Of a DNA stretch of 64,000 bases, positions 42,801-55,700 are shown in pieces. The notes under the pieces were generated by a model, which saw nothing but the letters and a program-made list of their open reading frames with translations, was not told the DNA's origin and did not search any database. Source of the stretch: Ciona intestinalis (taxonomy: Eukaryota > Chordata > Ascidiacea > Phlebobranchia > Cionidae); the NCBI RefSeq assembly GCF_000224145.3, contig NC_020173.2:903624-967623 (forward strand). Direction: 5' to 3'. The number at the start of each line of letters is the position of its first letter. Positions within the stretch are counted from its first letter, which is position 1. The position numbers and the translations under genes were made by a program.

Positions 42801-45800
42801 GTTCTCGCAATTGATTATTTTAGGAACCTGTTACTGCATAAGGTATGTACATGTGTTGATGTGTGTCTACTGTATACCAGCCCATTTTTGTATACATTTT
42901 TTGACGTTTTAGTAAATGGGTATTTAAGCCATTTTGGTAATGGTTAAGAAATGTTATGTCAGTTGTTATACGGTTCAAAATGCCTGAGGTTATAAATTAA
43001 TCGTTAAGCTGCTTGAAACACAACTATTTGTATTTATTTACCTCAATGAACCTCCTGCCTTTTGTGTTTATTTTGCCTTACATGCCCATATTTGTAAACA
43101 GAAACTGCTAAGAAGCATTACAGTGTTCAACGTTGTGGCGGAAATGAGAAAACAAAGACCAGCAGTCGTACAAACAAAGGTATTTTAGCAATAACCGTTA
43201 TCTGTAGTATTTTTGTAAGCGAACGTTATGCTGCATGTTTACGCTAACCTTATCATGCACCCTCAGGATCAATACGAGTTCGTTCATCTCGCTGTTTCGG
43301 AGATGTTCGTTAAATATATAAAGGACCAAGGAGGTGTGTCTAATTCAAGCCTCTCCAGGGCATTGGTGTCGAAAAACTATGAAAATGTGACAATAACTCC
43401 AAAACCACCACCGTCGTCTCAAAAACCCACATCTGCTGGAAATAACGACGAACCGGGTCGTCCTTTTGAACAAGCAAAGCACCGCAAAAGCTTGAACCAA
43501 AAAGATAATCAAGTGATGTCACCGATGCATAGGCCTGAAGATTTCCTTGGCCCCCCACCTCCCAAACCCTCCCGTGGCGACAGACCTCAACGTGGAAGTC
43601 CATTGACCAGGCCGGTGTCGAGCTATGAGACGTCAAATTTCCGCTACGGTGGTGGTCAATTAAACAAACCTAACCAAGATGGTGGGAGGAAAATGAGCAC
43701 ACCAGCTTTAAAAGAAACCCAGCAGCCTTCAGCTAAGCCAGCAGTAAGGAAACAGCTGTCTAATAACAGCCCACCTGTCAAGAAGACGACAGCCTTGCCC
43801 ATGCGACCTAATACAGCAAGCAACTCTACATATCCACCAAACCAAATATCCGGGGCCATGTCGTCAAATATTAAACCGAAACCAAGGTAGGAGTGAAAGT
43901 AAACACTGTTTAACAAATACAACCCCACCCTTATGTTTACACTGTTCATCACTAGTCATTTTCTTAGGTTTTTAGGCACACAACAGTCTCTTAGCTCTTA
44001 ATACTAAAACCACGGCAATAAACAAGCGCTACTGCCTAATAAAAGGTCAGAAAACATTAAAAACGTTCTTACCTTCACAGGTCACAAGCGCCAACTGGTA
44101 TATCCTTAGCAGATTACACGAAAGCCGCAGGTAAGCCCGACGCCTCCAGTAAACCAATTAAACACATGCCTGCTGCATCATCCATTTTGTTTGCACCCAA
44201 CAAGCATGATCCTAAGTTACCAGGTTCGAACCCCAAACCCCACGACAAGGTACCTCCCGCTATAAAACCAAAACCGAATAAAGCGTTAACAAAACCAGAA
44301 GAGACAAAAGTTCCCGAATCAATTGAAGCTCGAAAGCAAAGACTGTGGCCACAAGGGTTCCAGAAAGAAACATCTCCAATGCAAAAGTCCAACGTCTCCG
44401 CTTCCGTATTTGACTTGCGCGACATACACGAGCAACCGCCAATCAAACCAAAGAAGCAATTCAAACGAACGGCGTCTGTGGACCGAGATATACGCTCACC
44501 GGCAACCGCTGCTTTACACCAAAGTTCCAAACCCGATACCCGAAACAGTTTCCACTCAAGAAACAACAATAACAACAACAACAGTAAAGTGAATGCTGCT
44601 AAACACAAGTTTGAAGCAGTCAAGCCTACAGAAAAAGATACAGATAAACCTGCCGTAAAAAAGTCAGCCATAACGTCCAAAACGAACCAATTCATCACAA
44701 CCGATCATAAAACCAACCCAGACTCCCAGAAAATCTCTACCACGCCTGTGACGACCACGAACAGCACTGGAGCATACACGGACATCGTAACCAACACTAC
44801 CCACGAAGTAGCACGTACCAGTCCTACCTACAACGTTCTACAACGCTCCATAAAAGACAAAACAGCAACCCCAGCCTCTTATGAAGTCGTAAAACCTCTT
44901 GCCCCCGAAAAACCAAAGCCCCCAGAAAAACCAACCAAACCAGATGCAACCGAAAACCTTTACAACAGCTTCCAAAGAACAGTCCGCCATAAGCCCAAAC
45001 TTACTTGTGCATCTCCATACAGCAGTATTGATATCCGAAGTGCATCTGAAAGCAGTTACCTCCACAGCAAGTCCAACCACCTTCCTATTGCTTTGGGCCC
45101 AATGCCCTACCGCACTCCCATAAGCTCTACATCCTCAAGCGTCTTTGAAACATCACCCACAACAGAACCTACCCATGACCCTTACTCTGCTGTAGCCCAT
45201 GATCCGCATGGTTTGGTTGTAACGCAAGGTTTGCCTTTTCCTTTTATTTCCGAATTCGACTCATTTTTTGCAATCATTCTCATTGTTTGCGTTCAACATT
45301 GGTTGAATTTTAAGTTTTAAAGCATTTTGTTTTATTTTACGATCATGATCGTTTTTTTTATATAGTAGGGTGGGGTAGGTGGGACACCTTTACCACATAA
45401 TATCCAAATATACAGCTCGTGTTTTAAACATTTAACAATGATCTATGGAAGTCGTGAGAATACTGTTTTATAATTCTTTGAATGTTCTTTGTTTACTACC
45501 AAATTGGACGAGAAAATACAATGAAAATGTGTCTCATCTTCCCCCACCCTACTATATATTTATTTTAAAAGCTATATGCTAAGATTGTGTGTTATTCACC
45601 CACGTCGTATTACAGATAACAAGCCCGCCTTGACTAGTAAACCACAGCCTCCATTGAAGCCAAAACGTACAATCAAACGCAACAACAATCCATACAAAGC
45701 TCAAACCACCGAAGACAAGGGTGAGTTCAATGTGTTTAATTTGCTGGGTGTTTTTGCACGTTTACTAACAAAAATGGGCTTTCTTTGCTGCTGTGCTACT

Positions 45801-48800
45801 TTGCCTGCGCCCGTTTAATATTTCAAGCTTTAACCATACGTAGCTGTTGTAAACTCTGGAGCCGCGAGTCCTACATCTCCAAGAGAGCTGTACGCGTCAG
45901 TAGGTGGGAAATACGCCGAGATAACTCTTCCCGAATCGTCCATGTACTCTGCTATATCCCGGGACGAAGCCGATGGCCCAATGTACGCATCCGTGGCCCG
46001 CGAATCTCCCGCAGACACGATGTACTCTGGCATTACCCGCGACGAACCGGCGTACTACAGCGTACCTGCTGAAAGCATGAATTTGTCGCACCCTACCCAA
46101 TTCACTGGTTTGTTCTTAACAGTGACATAATATGGACTTTCTTTTGTTTACTTTGCATGCTGCTACTAACACAACAAACATCATTTGCATGTCTGTATCC
46201 GTAATTTTTTTTCGTAATTTTTCATCAAGTTTTACAAATCTAGGCAAACAAGTAAACAGTGACTACTCCGAAATTTCATCCCAGGATTCAAACTCCATTG
46301 CCAACCCAGCTTACAACCCAAGTTCGTACATATCTTTGTTGTGATAGATAATACAATACATCACATGCTTCCTCTTACGGCTATTACTACCCCAACGAAC
46401 ATGAATTTCCCGTATCTAGGGTTGTAAATATACCTTAATACATAGATTATACTCCCGCGTTTAAAGTATTTGCTCAGGTCACAAGACTGATACCATAAGA
46501 AAGATAAATGCGTTTCACTATCTCGGTTCTCGTATTGCTTCACACGTTACACGACCCGTATTTACACTTCAAAAAGATAAATCAAGACATTTTAAAATGA
46601 AACTCATGCTTCGTGTCTCATACCACACGTAACGCAAACAACTTTTTGCACTGTTTCATTTTAATATCTTGTCTTAGGTTTGCTACCAGAAGGCAACGTA
46701 CCTGCCCGGATGCCCACGCGTTCGTCAGTTGATATGCCACGTAAGTGGAAGCAATGTAACAGTTTCCTTATATACCCATATTTGTTAGACCATTGGTTCT
46801 TAAACTGTTTTGTAAGCTTTACCTTTTTAACAAAGATGCTTATCAAATTTACCCCCAATATGTAATATGGCGTTCATTTATTAAAAATCGAAAACAATTA
46901 ATTACATCAGTTTTGTTGAATGCGACGGAGGCGCTTGCCTTTTGGCAACGAGTAATTCAATGTCCAATGAAGTACCACAATCGGCTCAATTTGTCTTGTC
47001 AGCCGATATAAATCTTGATTAGTATAGATCATTGAAATTTACCCCAGTTTAAGAAACGCTGTGTTACACGAAGTTTGATTAAATAAACAGTTAAATTTAC
47101 CAATACAAAACTCTGTTGAACCCCGTTTACCATGCCTTTTCACGCTCCATTAGGTCTCTGGTTTTTTTCTCACCCACAGAGTTTGTAACATTGCGTTTCT
47201 ATCCACCGTGACTAACTACGTTGTGTTATTTTACCAGCACTTCCTGAGAGGACTGCAGCTTCGTACCAATGCATTGACCCAGACGGTAAGTAACCTTGTG
47301 CTAACACGGAAGGAAATATGTTCTGTATGAATGAAGTTACGTTTGATTCCAACAGATTACTCGCTCGCCTCTGACCCCGCTGCAAGGCAATACGAAGACT
47401 TGAATTCAAACACCAAATCTACCCAAGATACGTAAGTGATTAACAGTATAACAGACATTGCTACTTTATATATTGACATGTCTATCTGGCGGCTTATAGT
47501 GGCGCTACAATACAGACCAATTTTGCAACATATTATTTCAGTTTTACTTTTAACCCAACCTTTCATATGTTAGAATGTTGAACCAGTTGTTTCAACTTGT
47601 TTTTTTGTTTTGACAAAAATGTTCGAGATTATAGTTTTAATTTAATTATGTTGTTCCAGTAAAGAACGTCGATCTAGCAGTGCTGGTGGTCTGTCTGGTT
47701 ACAAAGCCAAAGCAAAGAACGCATTGGGAAAGGTATGTCTTATTCACAAACAAACATGAAATTTGTTTGCGTTTTTGCGCTACTGTGCCGTGTATATATT
47801 GAATGAATGCACCTTGCTTTATTCTCGCGTGGCCGGAAAACTACAGTTGTTACCACACGGGTGTTCATACACCTCGTGCAAGCTTACGTGTTACCACGTA
47901 TGATACATTTTTGCTTTTTTTTTATTTGTTTATATGTATATGGTTGGTAATATGGACAACCCATTAGTGACTACTGGGTCGGAGCAATTACCGTCAAATG
48001 TCATACCCAAGTACACATACGCCCACAATGGTAGCAGCGACGAGCCTTGAACCCATTACCTCTGGGTTAGAGGCATGCGTGCTAACCACTATGCCATGTC
48101 ACCGGATATCAATACGTCAAATGTGTTTGTTTACGTACATGCACATACCGCTTATAACCCGGTGACTCATTTTACAGACAACCAATGTTCTGAACGAAGC
48201 AATTCACCAATTCTCTACTGGTCGTCAGAAATCAGGTTAGTTTCTTAAGGAAGTTTTAACATTTTAGTATTGTCTGTGACGCAGTACGTGACTGTTTCCA
48301 TGTATTAACTAGTCATATGCTGTATACTGTATGTATACCTCATGTGTAGTTTCCAATTGTAAATCACAACCATGGTATAATACGTCGGATCGCATAAAAC
48401 TGTCGACCGAATAACAACCAACCAAAAATAACAATTTACACCGAAACTATGGGCGTAATATCTTTACTTATAACTGCCCACACCATGAAGGTCCGTTCCG
48501 CAACTAATTCACACACATAGGTGTATATATAGACTCTTAAAACGATCTCCTGCGTTGCCAGTTTATTTTAAGTGGTGTTTTTGCTTGAGTTGTGTGTTGA
48601 TAGACACGCAGTGTGGTATACCGCTTTGGAACTGCAGTCTGGGCACTTGCTTATCATCCTTGCATAGTTTCTTCAGTCGCTTCTCGAACGATGGGTTACT
48701 ACAACAAAGCGAAAGTTACGCATGCGCTTAAATATAGACGTCATGTGACATTATGTATGTGTTATATACGAAGGCTTTCTAGTCACCTCTTGTTTACTTG

Positions 48801-51175
48801 AAACTGATCGTCTCTGTTTCTCGTCACTTTGCACAGAAGCAACTTATGTTTTCTCATCCACTCCAATGCGCTGTTCAAGCCACTGTGGTGGTAAAACAAG
48901 GAATATTAACGATTATCCTTTACTGTAAACGGTAACAGGAGCACATAGCACACATAATTGAATATCCCATCCTTCTTCTTGGTCTACTGTTACAATACAC
49001 CCGATTTACACCACTTGTATATAATTGATTAAACGAAGCGCGTTCAACGAATGCTTAAATCTTATTTATCCTAAATGGTTATCCGGGCTATATGGCAGTT
49101 GTATTAACACGTGTGTTTTGTTTTATACACCTCGTACCCGCTATCGAGTCACTATGTATGTATCTTTGTGGTTGAGTATTTTAAAACACATGCACACACG
49201 CTTACACTAAATTTAACTCCGTGAATTTCCATTTCGACTTCAGCTGTTCCAATATCTTTAACGGATAAGCTTTATTGTGATTCTCCAGTCGCGCAATCAC
49301 TTGTAATATCGCCCATCCCAACGAAGTCGATCCTAAACAACATTCGTAAAAGCAAATCATTAAAAAATTATGCGTGAATTTATACCCTTTTCTCTGCTAA
49401 GGTAATGCCCGGTCCTATGTTTCTTCTCGTAGATAAATTTAGACTTTTTTCTTGTCTGTTCAAGTCGACTTTTCCACTTGTTTCTAACGCACTCCTTGCA
49501 AATAGTCTTTACATTCACATCTTTACGTTTCTTCTTATGCTTCCTTTTCTTCGCAGATTTTTTAAATATACAGCTGTTTTTCCTTAGGCAAATCTTACTT
49601 CCCGCTGTCCGCTTCCGTGTTTTACCCTTTCGCATGCGGTCTTTTTTACACCGTTTCCCACTGGCTGCTGGTACGTTTTTACCCTCGCTATTTTCTCCGC
49701 GTTTTTTATTTGGCAGTGCCAATTTCACATACTTCGAAGTGCCCGCCGTACATTGCACAGATACAGTGGAAGGAGTCGCCCCCTTTGACCAGTCACTTAC
49801 ACTCGGTTGCTCACACAACCATTTAATGCAGCGTTTACTGGGTGATAACTTGGCCCCCATCTTAAACTCCCTTTCAAATTGGCTGGCTCGGTTTTGACCA
49901 ACAGCCTCTGGTTTATGAAATTTGTCTTGTTTATTCTTCTCTTTATTAACTTTCCCGCGTTTAGGTCGATTATTTTTTCTTCGGTTTCTAATTTTAGCGG
50001 CCGAGCTTTCGTCCGAACAAACCGATTCGTTCTGAACCCGTCTTACTTTAGTTTTCTTCAAACGGGGCTTCTTACCATGTACATCCTGTTCAAACAACCC
50101 CAGTAATAACTCCTTACCCAATAAAAGGGAGTATATACCTTTTCCAACGCTAACGCTCGCTTTAACCGATCATATTTATCTCCGTGGTAACTTCTCTCAT
50201 CATCTTGATTTGATTCCTTTCTTACTTTAGTGCATATCTTCTAAAAAAAATACACCTCGTAGTATATGTGTCCTTGGTCAAGACACTCAACGGCAATTGC
50301 TCCAATCCAGTGGTCACTAATGGATTGTCCAAATTATAAGGATAAGCCAAGCATAAAAAAAATGATTACCCACAAAGTAACATACTTGGTAACTCGTAAG
50401 CTGGCACGGAGTGCGGGAACAGAACATTCGTGTTAATACGGCTGTCGTTTTCCGGCCACGCGAGGATAAGTAAGTTACATTTATTTCATCATTTGTTCAT
50501 TCATTTAAGGTAATGAAACTTGTTTTTATTCTTGCGTTGCGGGCAACGATATTCCATTATACTACACGTGCGTTCTGATAACAAAATACAAACCTTTTTA
50601 TCTTTCCATTTTCGTCTCTTACGATCCGTACCGTTAGCGTTCCCCATTCCAGACAACAACTACACCGTAAAACACGGGGCGTATATCTACATAATGTATT
50701 TCAGTCTAATCCCAATAAAAAAAACAAAACCCTAAAATTTTACCAATCAATTGCATTATGACGTTTTATTACCACACAAGCCATCGAAGTGACGTCACAA
50801 AACCGATAGTGACATCTTATCATTTTGAGTTCAAATGTTCCTTTATTTTAGAAGACCTAAGCAGTCCACGGGCACGACAGCAAGGATATTCACAAGAACC
50901 GCATATGCTTAACGGGCAAGACATAAGTAAGTAATAGGTTTGCTACAACAGTATCGAAAGTATGTCATACCAGTAACAGTACTTTTCTATTATCAATAAT
51001 ATGTCTAATCCAGCAATCGCATGTTTTTTGCCGAAACGTGAAACATCACGTTTACTCACCAAATACGCTGCTATATCGGTACTTTCCAAAAAAGTGCTTT
51101 CGTTCTGCAGGTTTCGGACACCGATACCAAATGAGACCGACCGGCCCTCGCCCCACCCCCAATCATTGGAAATAA
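39804..51175 (+). CDS. PTP-PEST-family protein tyrosine phosphatase (PTPN12/18/22-like)
   Basis: Cytosolic tyrosine phosphatase. Twenty-one in-phase exons give about 1174 residues: 39804-39905, 40192-40306, 40705-40775, 40981-41129, 41408-41462, 41542-41604, 42319-42434, 42740-42842, 43102-43179, 43267-43886, 44081-45228, 45616-45720, 45844-46107, 46244-46321, 46678-46740, 47238-47285, 47356-47431, 47660-47732, 48178-48235, 50852-50926, 51111-51175. The catalytic domain (about 34-300) shows [30 protein letters not shown] (about 198-204) and the P-loop [11 protein letters not shown] with Cys at about 235. The long tail is Pro/Lys/Ser-rich, with a run of Tyr-x-x-Ile/Val motifs in exon 13. The last exon encodes [19 protein letters not shown], matching the family's C-terminal homology motif that binds PSTPIP proteins. 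Exon 14's donor is weak; otherwise that frame would stop after SYISLL. Confidence 0.9.
45361..45555 (+). mobile_element. MITE, CCCCACCCTAC family, full length
   Basis: Ends TAGTAGGGTGGGGTAGGTGG and CATCTTCCCCCACCCTACTA flank the usual TTCTTTGTTTACTACCAAAT block. It fills half of the 387-bp intron 11 of the phosphatase gene and ends 60 bp before the next exon. Confidence 0.85.
47812..48104 (-). mobile_element. tRNA-derived SINE, near full length
   Basis: Tail TCGCGTGGCCGGAAAACTAC, body CAACCCATTAGTGACTACTG and tRNA-like head with GTGCTAACCACTATGCCATG are all present in reverse orientation. It lies in the phosphatase intron before exon 19. Confidence 0.8.
49063..49175 (-). mobile_element. SINE fragment (tail half)
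   Basis: It has the family's tail-proximal stretch with ACACCTCGTACCCGCTATCG and CACTATGTATGTATCTTTGT, but no body or head. It lies in phosphatase intron 19. Confidence 0.5.
49360..50647 (-). CDS. Lys/Arg-rich protein nested in a phosphatase intron, unrecognised
   Basis: Inside intron 19 of the phosphatase gene, on the other strand. Proposed exons: 50594-50647 (starts [18 protein letters not shown]), 50139-50240 (ends LKRALALEK), and 49360-50112 (starts [15 protein letters not shown]), giving about 302 residues. Over a quarter of the residues are Lys or Arg, with nuclear-localisation-like clusters such as [15 protein letters not shown]. One conserved-looking block reads [20 protein letters not shown]. 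The junction between the last two exons is only 26 nt (50113-50138), bounded by GT and AG. It is therefore either an extremely short intron or a frame break. A SINE interrupts the other intron. Possibly nuclear or nucleolar by composition (inference). Confidence 0.55.
50268..50507 (+). mobile_element. tRNA-derived SINE, head truncated
   Basis: Body TCAAGACACTCAACGGCAAT and tail TTTTCCGGCCACGCGAGGAT are present in forward orientation. It lies in the intron between the first two exons proposed for the nested basic gene. Confidence 0.7.
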
Positions 51176-52718
51176 TGGCAACGTCCAAAAATTTTAGTTT
51201 TAGCAGATTTATATGGCAAACTTTTAAATTTACTTTCATTGTGACGTGTTATGAAGCATTGTGACGTCACGTTGTGAGCAACTGCGTGCCACCAACGCCT
51301 AATCTAATGCATCACTTAATGTAGTCTAGCAACAGAATCATGCCTGCCAAGGTCTTAATACTCTAATATGGAAATTGTGCCGAACAGCGCAGACCTGATC
51401 GTGTTGTTTTTATTCCACGGTTTGCACTTTAACTCGTATTTTCTCGCCTTTAATACTCTGCAGCATTGTATTTAACCATCGACATTGTATCCCAAGTGTT
51501 ATTGAATGTAATCTTTATCCCTTTCGCATTTCTACCAAAAGTATCACTAATGCTGAAAAGACTAACGGCCTTTAAACTTTGCTCTTAAAAGTGTCACCTT
51601 TAAACCCAAACTTAAGACACGTTTTGTAAACCCATTAGCACTAAAAGCCCTAATACATTCCTTCAATTACTTTTTAAAGCAATTGAAGCTATATAAAACC
51701 TAGTGTGGGGACCCCTTTCAAATAGCTTTATAACCGTTCACCCCGCTGTACATAAAATAAGCCAAGATTGGCTTTATAATTTATCACATAGTGTCAGTGT
51801 GTAAAATCACCGCCACTGTAATTGGCAGCTTCATCCGCACTTGTTTATTATCGCGAATGTATTGTGTCTTTAACCCATCGTCGCCCATTTCGTTAATTAT
51901 CAATTTCTTTCGACCGACAGTAAATGCAGTCTGTTTATTTAATCGGGCACCTAATCTAACCCCGTGCAATATTAACACCATTATAATGACTATAAATTAA
52001 AAGACCGAGACTTTTTTATCGTTATATACCTTATATCGTCTTCCTTTCGTTCTCGTCGTTCAGTTTTAATCCGTTCATGTTCCGTTCAAGATGAACGACA
52101 AAATACAAGCATCTTGCTTTCACTTCTGGTACAGTTTATAATCGCACTTCGGAGATCGGTCATTTTAAGCTGCCTGGTAAGCAAATATGACTAAAACATA
52201 CCAATATTCTGACGTTTTTAACCAATAACAGTTATGCCCCTATAACAACTTATTAAATTTAAAACTTAAACAGCGCCACCACAGCCGCATGAACTCGCTT
52301 CATGACGTCATATTATCGTTACTAAGTTGCAACTTTATCTTGAGCGAAGTCGGAGTAAGTGCTTTGATTGTGGGCGTGCCAACACGTTGTATAACGTGTT
52401 ATTTTTAAGAAGATATAATTAATTGCGTGGCCCAAAACTAGTCTCTGTCAACGGTTAACACAGGGTAGCGGTAAGCAGTTACGAGCAGTATACGATTGAA
52501 TATTGGGTTCTCTAAACGTCAATGCGTGCATGAATTTTTAATTACGTGCCTGATTTTTTATATAATCGTTAATTTGGCTCTGTGTTAATGTATGTCGTAT
52601 TTTTGTGTTATATTAAGACATAATATTTTAAAATTTAATTTAGTTTATAACTTTAAAAGCTAGGGCTGCATTTTTGTAAAATGAACTAAAGTGTTTGAAC
52701 TGTAATTTTACCAAAATA
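51176..52718. other. intergenic, phosphatase 3' flank to CSNK1A1 promoter
   Basis: No coding exon seen. Two perfect cAMP-response-type palindromes TGACGTCA occur at 51262-51269 and 52303-52310. The second is about 415 bp upstream of the CSNK1A1 start and may be part of its promoter. Confidence 0.45.
52303..52310. promoter_or_regulatory. CRE-type palindrome TGACGTCA upstream of CSNK1A1
   Basis: A perfect 8-bp CREB/ATF consensus about 415 bp before the CSNK1A1 start codon. Other perfect copies in the window are at about 51262 and 50790, so a functional role is only suggested. Confidence 0.35.
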
Positions 52719-55700
52719 ATGGCTGCGAGTTCTGGAACTGGAAGTTCCAAGTCAGAATTTATTGTCGGTGGGAAATATCGCCTCGTTCGTAAAATTGGAA
52801 GTGGTTCATTCGGTGATATCTATCTTGGCATTAATGTGACCAATGGAGAGGTTTGTAGGCTCTCTATATATCTATATTTACCAAATTTATGCCTATTATG
52901 CTTGATTTAGTATTTGTATGTATCAGTTACTAGGGGCTAATAGCCTAATACACAAGTTCAAGAATTTTAGAAAAATTATTTTTATGATTTTAAAAACTCT
53001 GAAGTTGTAGTTGATTTATATAGGCTAGGCTATATCCTATATATTGCTGTGTTAAAACTGTGTCTGCTAAAAATTGGTAAAGTTTATTAATTAAATATGA
53101 TATATTGCGAAATATATGTACAAGCAGTAACTTTACTTCTTTAGTAAAATACATTTGTTTTATTGGTACTGTGGTCTTGTTTAGTTTAATTTTGCATGGT
53201 ATATATTTTTAGGCTACTGCAGTAGCTTAATACATAATGATGCACATTGCACATGATTCTTCGCTGAAATAGTACATTTTCATACGAAAAACTCACTTTT
53301 GCTACCTGTATAGTACAACAACATTTTTAAAATTCATATTACTGTTGGTTTTAAAATCAAAATGTTATTTAATTTCCATTATAGATATATATATTTAAAT
53401 ATATTTCCAATTGAAAATGGTATGTAAAAATAATAAAATTGTTCATATTATTGTTGTAGGAAGTTGCTGTGAAGTTGGAATCACAGAAGTGCAGACATCC
53501 ACAGTTGCTTTATGAAAGTAAACTCTACAAAATATTGCAGGGAGGTGTTGGAATACCTCATATAAGGTTACCTTTGTTTGTTACAGACTCATTTAACCGT
53601 TTTGTTTTGCTTTTTGACAAATTTTGTATAGTTTTTGTGCTAATCAAATACTAACATACGGAATGAATGAATTTAACTTACTTTATTTTTGCGTGGCCGG
53701 AAAACGACAGTCGTTATAACACGGGTGTTCATACACCTCGAGTCAGCTTATGAGTTATTACTTCGTGAGTAATTTTTTTTTTTCGGGGTGGGGATTTCTC
53801 TCTTTTTTATGTCTTGTTAATAATTTGAACAACCCATTAGTGACCACTTGGCTGGAGGAGTTGCTGTTAAATGTCTTGCCAATACTATATAAATATTAGT
53901 TTTGTCTACTCACTACATTATCGACGAATTTATAAATGCAGTTTTAAAGTTGCATTTGATTAAATAGGGGGTGGAAATATTATGTTGATTATTGAAGTTC
54001 ACATATTAATCTTATGTGCACTTAAACCACTAGCCTACTCCATATTGCCACGCTAATTGTCAGTGAAAATTGTAATTGATTAGACACGCCCAGCCACTTC
54101 AAGCAATGAAGTAGTAGTGTTATGGTTTGTGTACCATACTTAAATCATCCCCAGGGCCATACAATTAAGTTTCTGTTTATTTGGATACCACTGAAGGTTT
54201 GAGAACGTCATCATCTAATTGTAAAATTGCCTTTAATTGCTGTGTACCGATAACATATGTATGTTTATGCCAACAAAAAATAATGGCCCATACTCTCTTA
54301 ATATAGGATATGATTTATATGCTGCAGTATAATGGTGTGTTACCTAAATGCAATTCTTTACTCTCCTGTGCATTACTTATAAATAAACATAAACGCAAGG
54401 ATGTTCTAGTTCACAATTATTGCCAAAGTTTGATTTCTTTGCCAATACACCACACAGTAACTTTATATTCTACTTCATAGATGGTATGGCCTTGAAAAAG
54501 ATTACAATGTCCTTGTGATGGATTTACTCGGGCCAAGCATGGAAGATCTTTTTAACTTTTGTTCCCGTCGTTTCACGATGAAAACAGTGCTAATGTTAGC
54601 AGATCAGGCAAGAACTTATAAAAATTTTCAGTTAAACTTGCGGCCTTTGTTGGTCCCGACCACCCCTTTATAAATTATTTACACATTGATTGAAACGCCA
54701 TTGATTTCCCTCCTAGATGATCAGCCGCATCGAGTACGTTCACAACAAAAACTTCATCCACCGCGACATTAAACCCGACAACTTCCTGATGGGAATCGGA
54801 CGTCACTGCAACAAGGTAACAACTTGATGATAAACAACATGCAGGAAGCATATAAGGAGCCATATATAGCAGATCCACATACAGTGTTGATTGATGTTCG
54901 TTCTCCTGTGTAAACCGCCAGCAAACAACTGTTTTTATTAAAAAGAGACGATTCTTAATGTTCAAGTTCTTTCAAATCAACATGCTCTTTTTTTTCTCTG
55001 TAAAATACAGTCAAGTGTTAGAAAATACAATAAACCTTCTGCAATTTGTCAGCACTTGTGTAAAATAGAATATTAGAAATCACATACACTATTTATATTG
55101 CTAGTTCTAGCTGTTTTTGTTGCACTGACGTTTAATATTGTTCCTGACATTTAATATTGTTGTTGTTGTTGATGCACTCTTTATGCCGCTGTTTTTGTCT
55201 GATTAATTCTAACTATAGCAAAACGACTTCATTATTTTAACTGCGTGTTGAAATTTTCCTTCAGCTTTTCCTCATTGACTTTGGGCTCGCGAAGAAATAT
55301 CGTGACAATCGAACACGTCAACACATCGCTTATAGGGAGGATAAGAACCTCACCGGTACAGCGAGATATGCGAGTATCAATGCTCATTTGGGTATTGAAC
55401 AGAGGTACGAACAACTATGGACTAACAAAAAATATTGTCATTTGTCTGGTTTATTCTGTTGTTTAGAAATTACAAATAAAACTAACATATTGTCTTGTTT
55501 ATAATATTGGCCTATTGTCTTATTCTGTTGTTTACAATGTTAATAGCAAAGTTAGAATAAAATAAATGAAGGAGCGTTTGTTAAACAATAATAAAGTTAT
55601 TGTTTTTTTTTTATTAAAAAGTATCGAAAAAAATTGTAGTAATAAAATGAAAAATTGTGTTTTGTCTCTTTTAAAATGAAATGTCAAATATAAAAAATAA

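Noticed and set aside
44114-44698. Long antisense open frame opposite the phosphatase tail exon
   Set aside because: It mirrors a Pro/Lys/Ser-rich coding exon and resembles no protein family. It looks like a shadow of codon bias.
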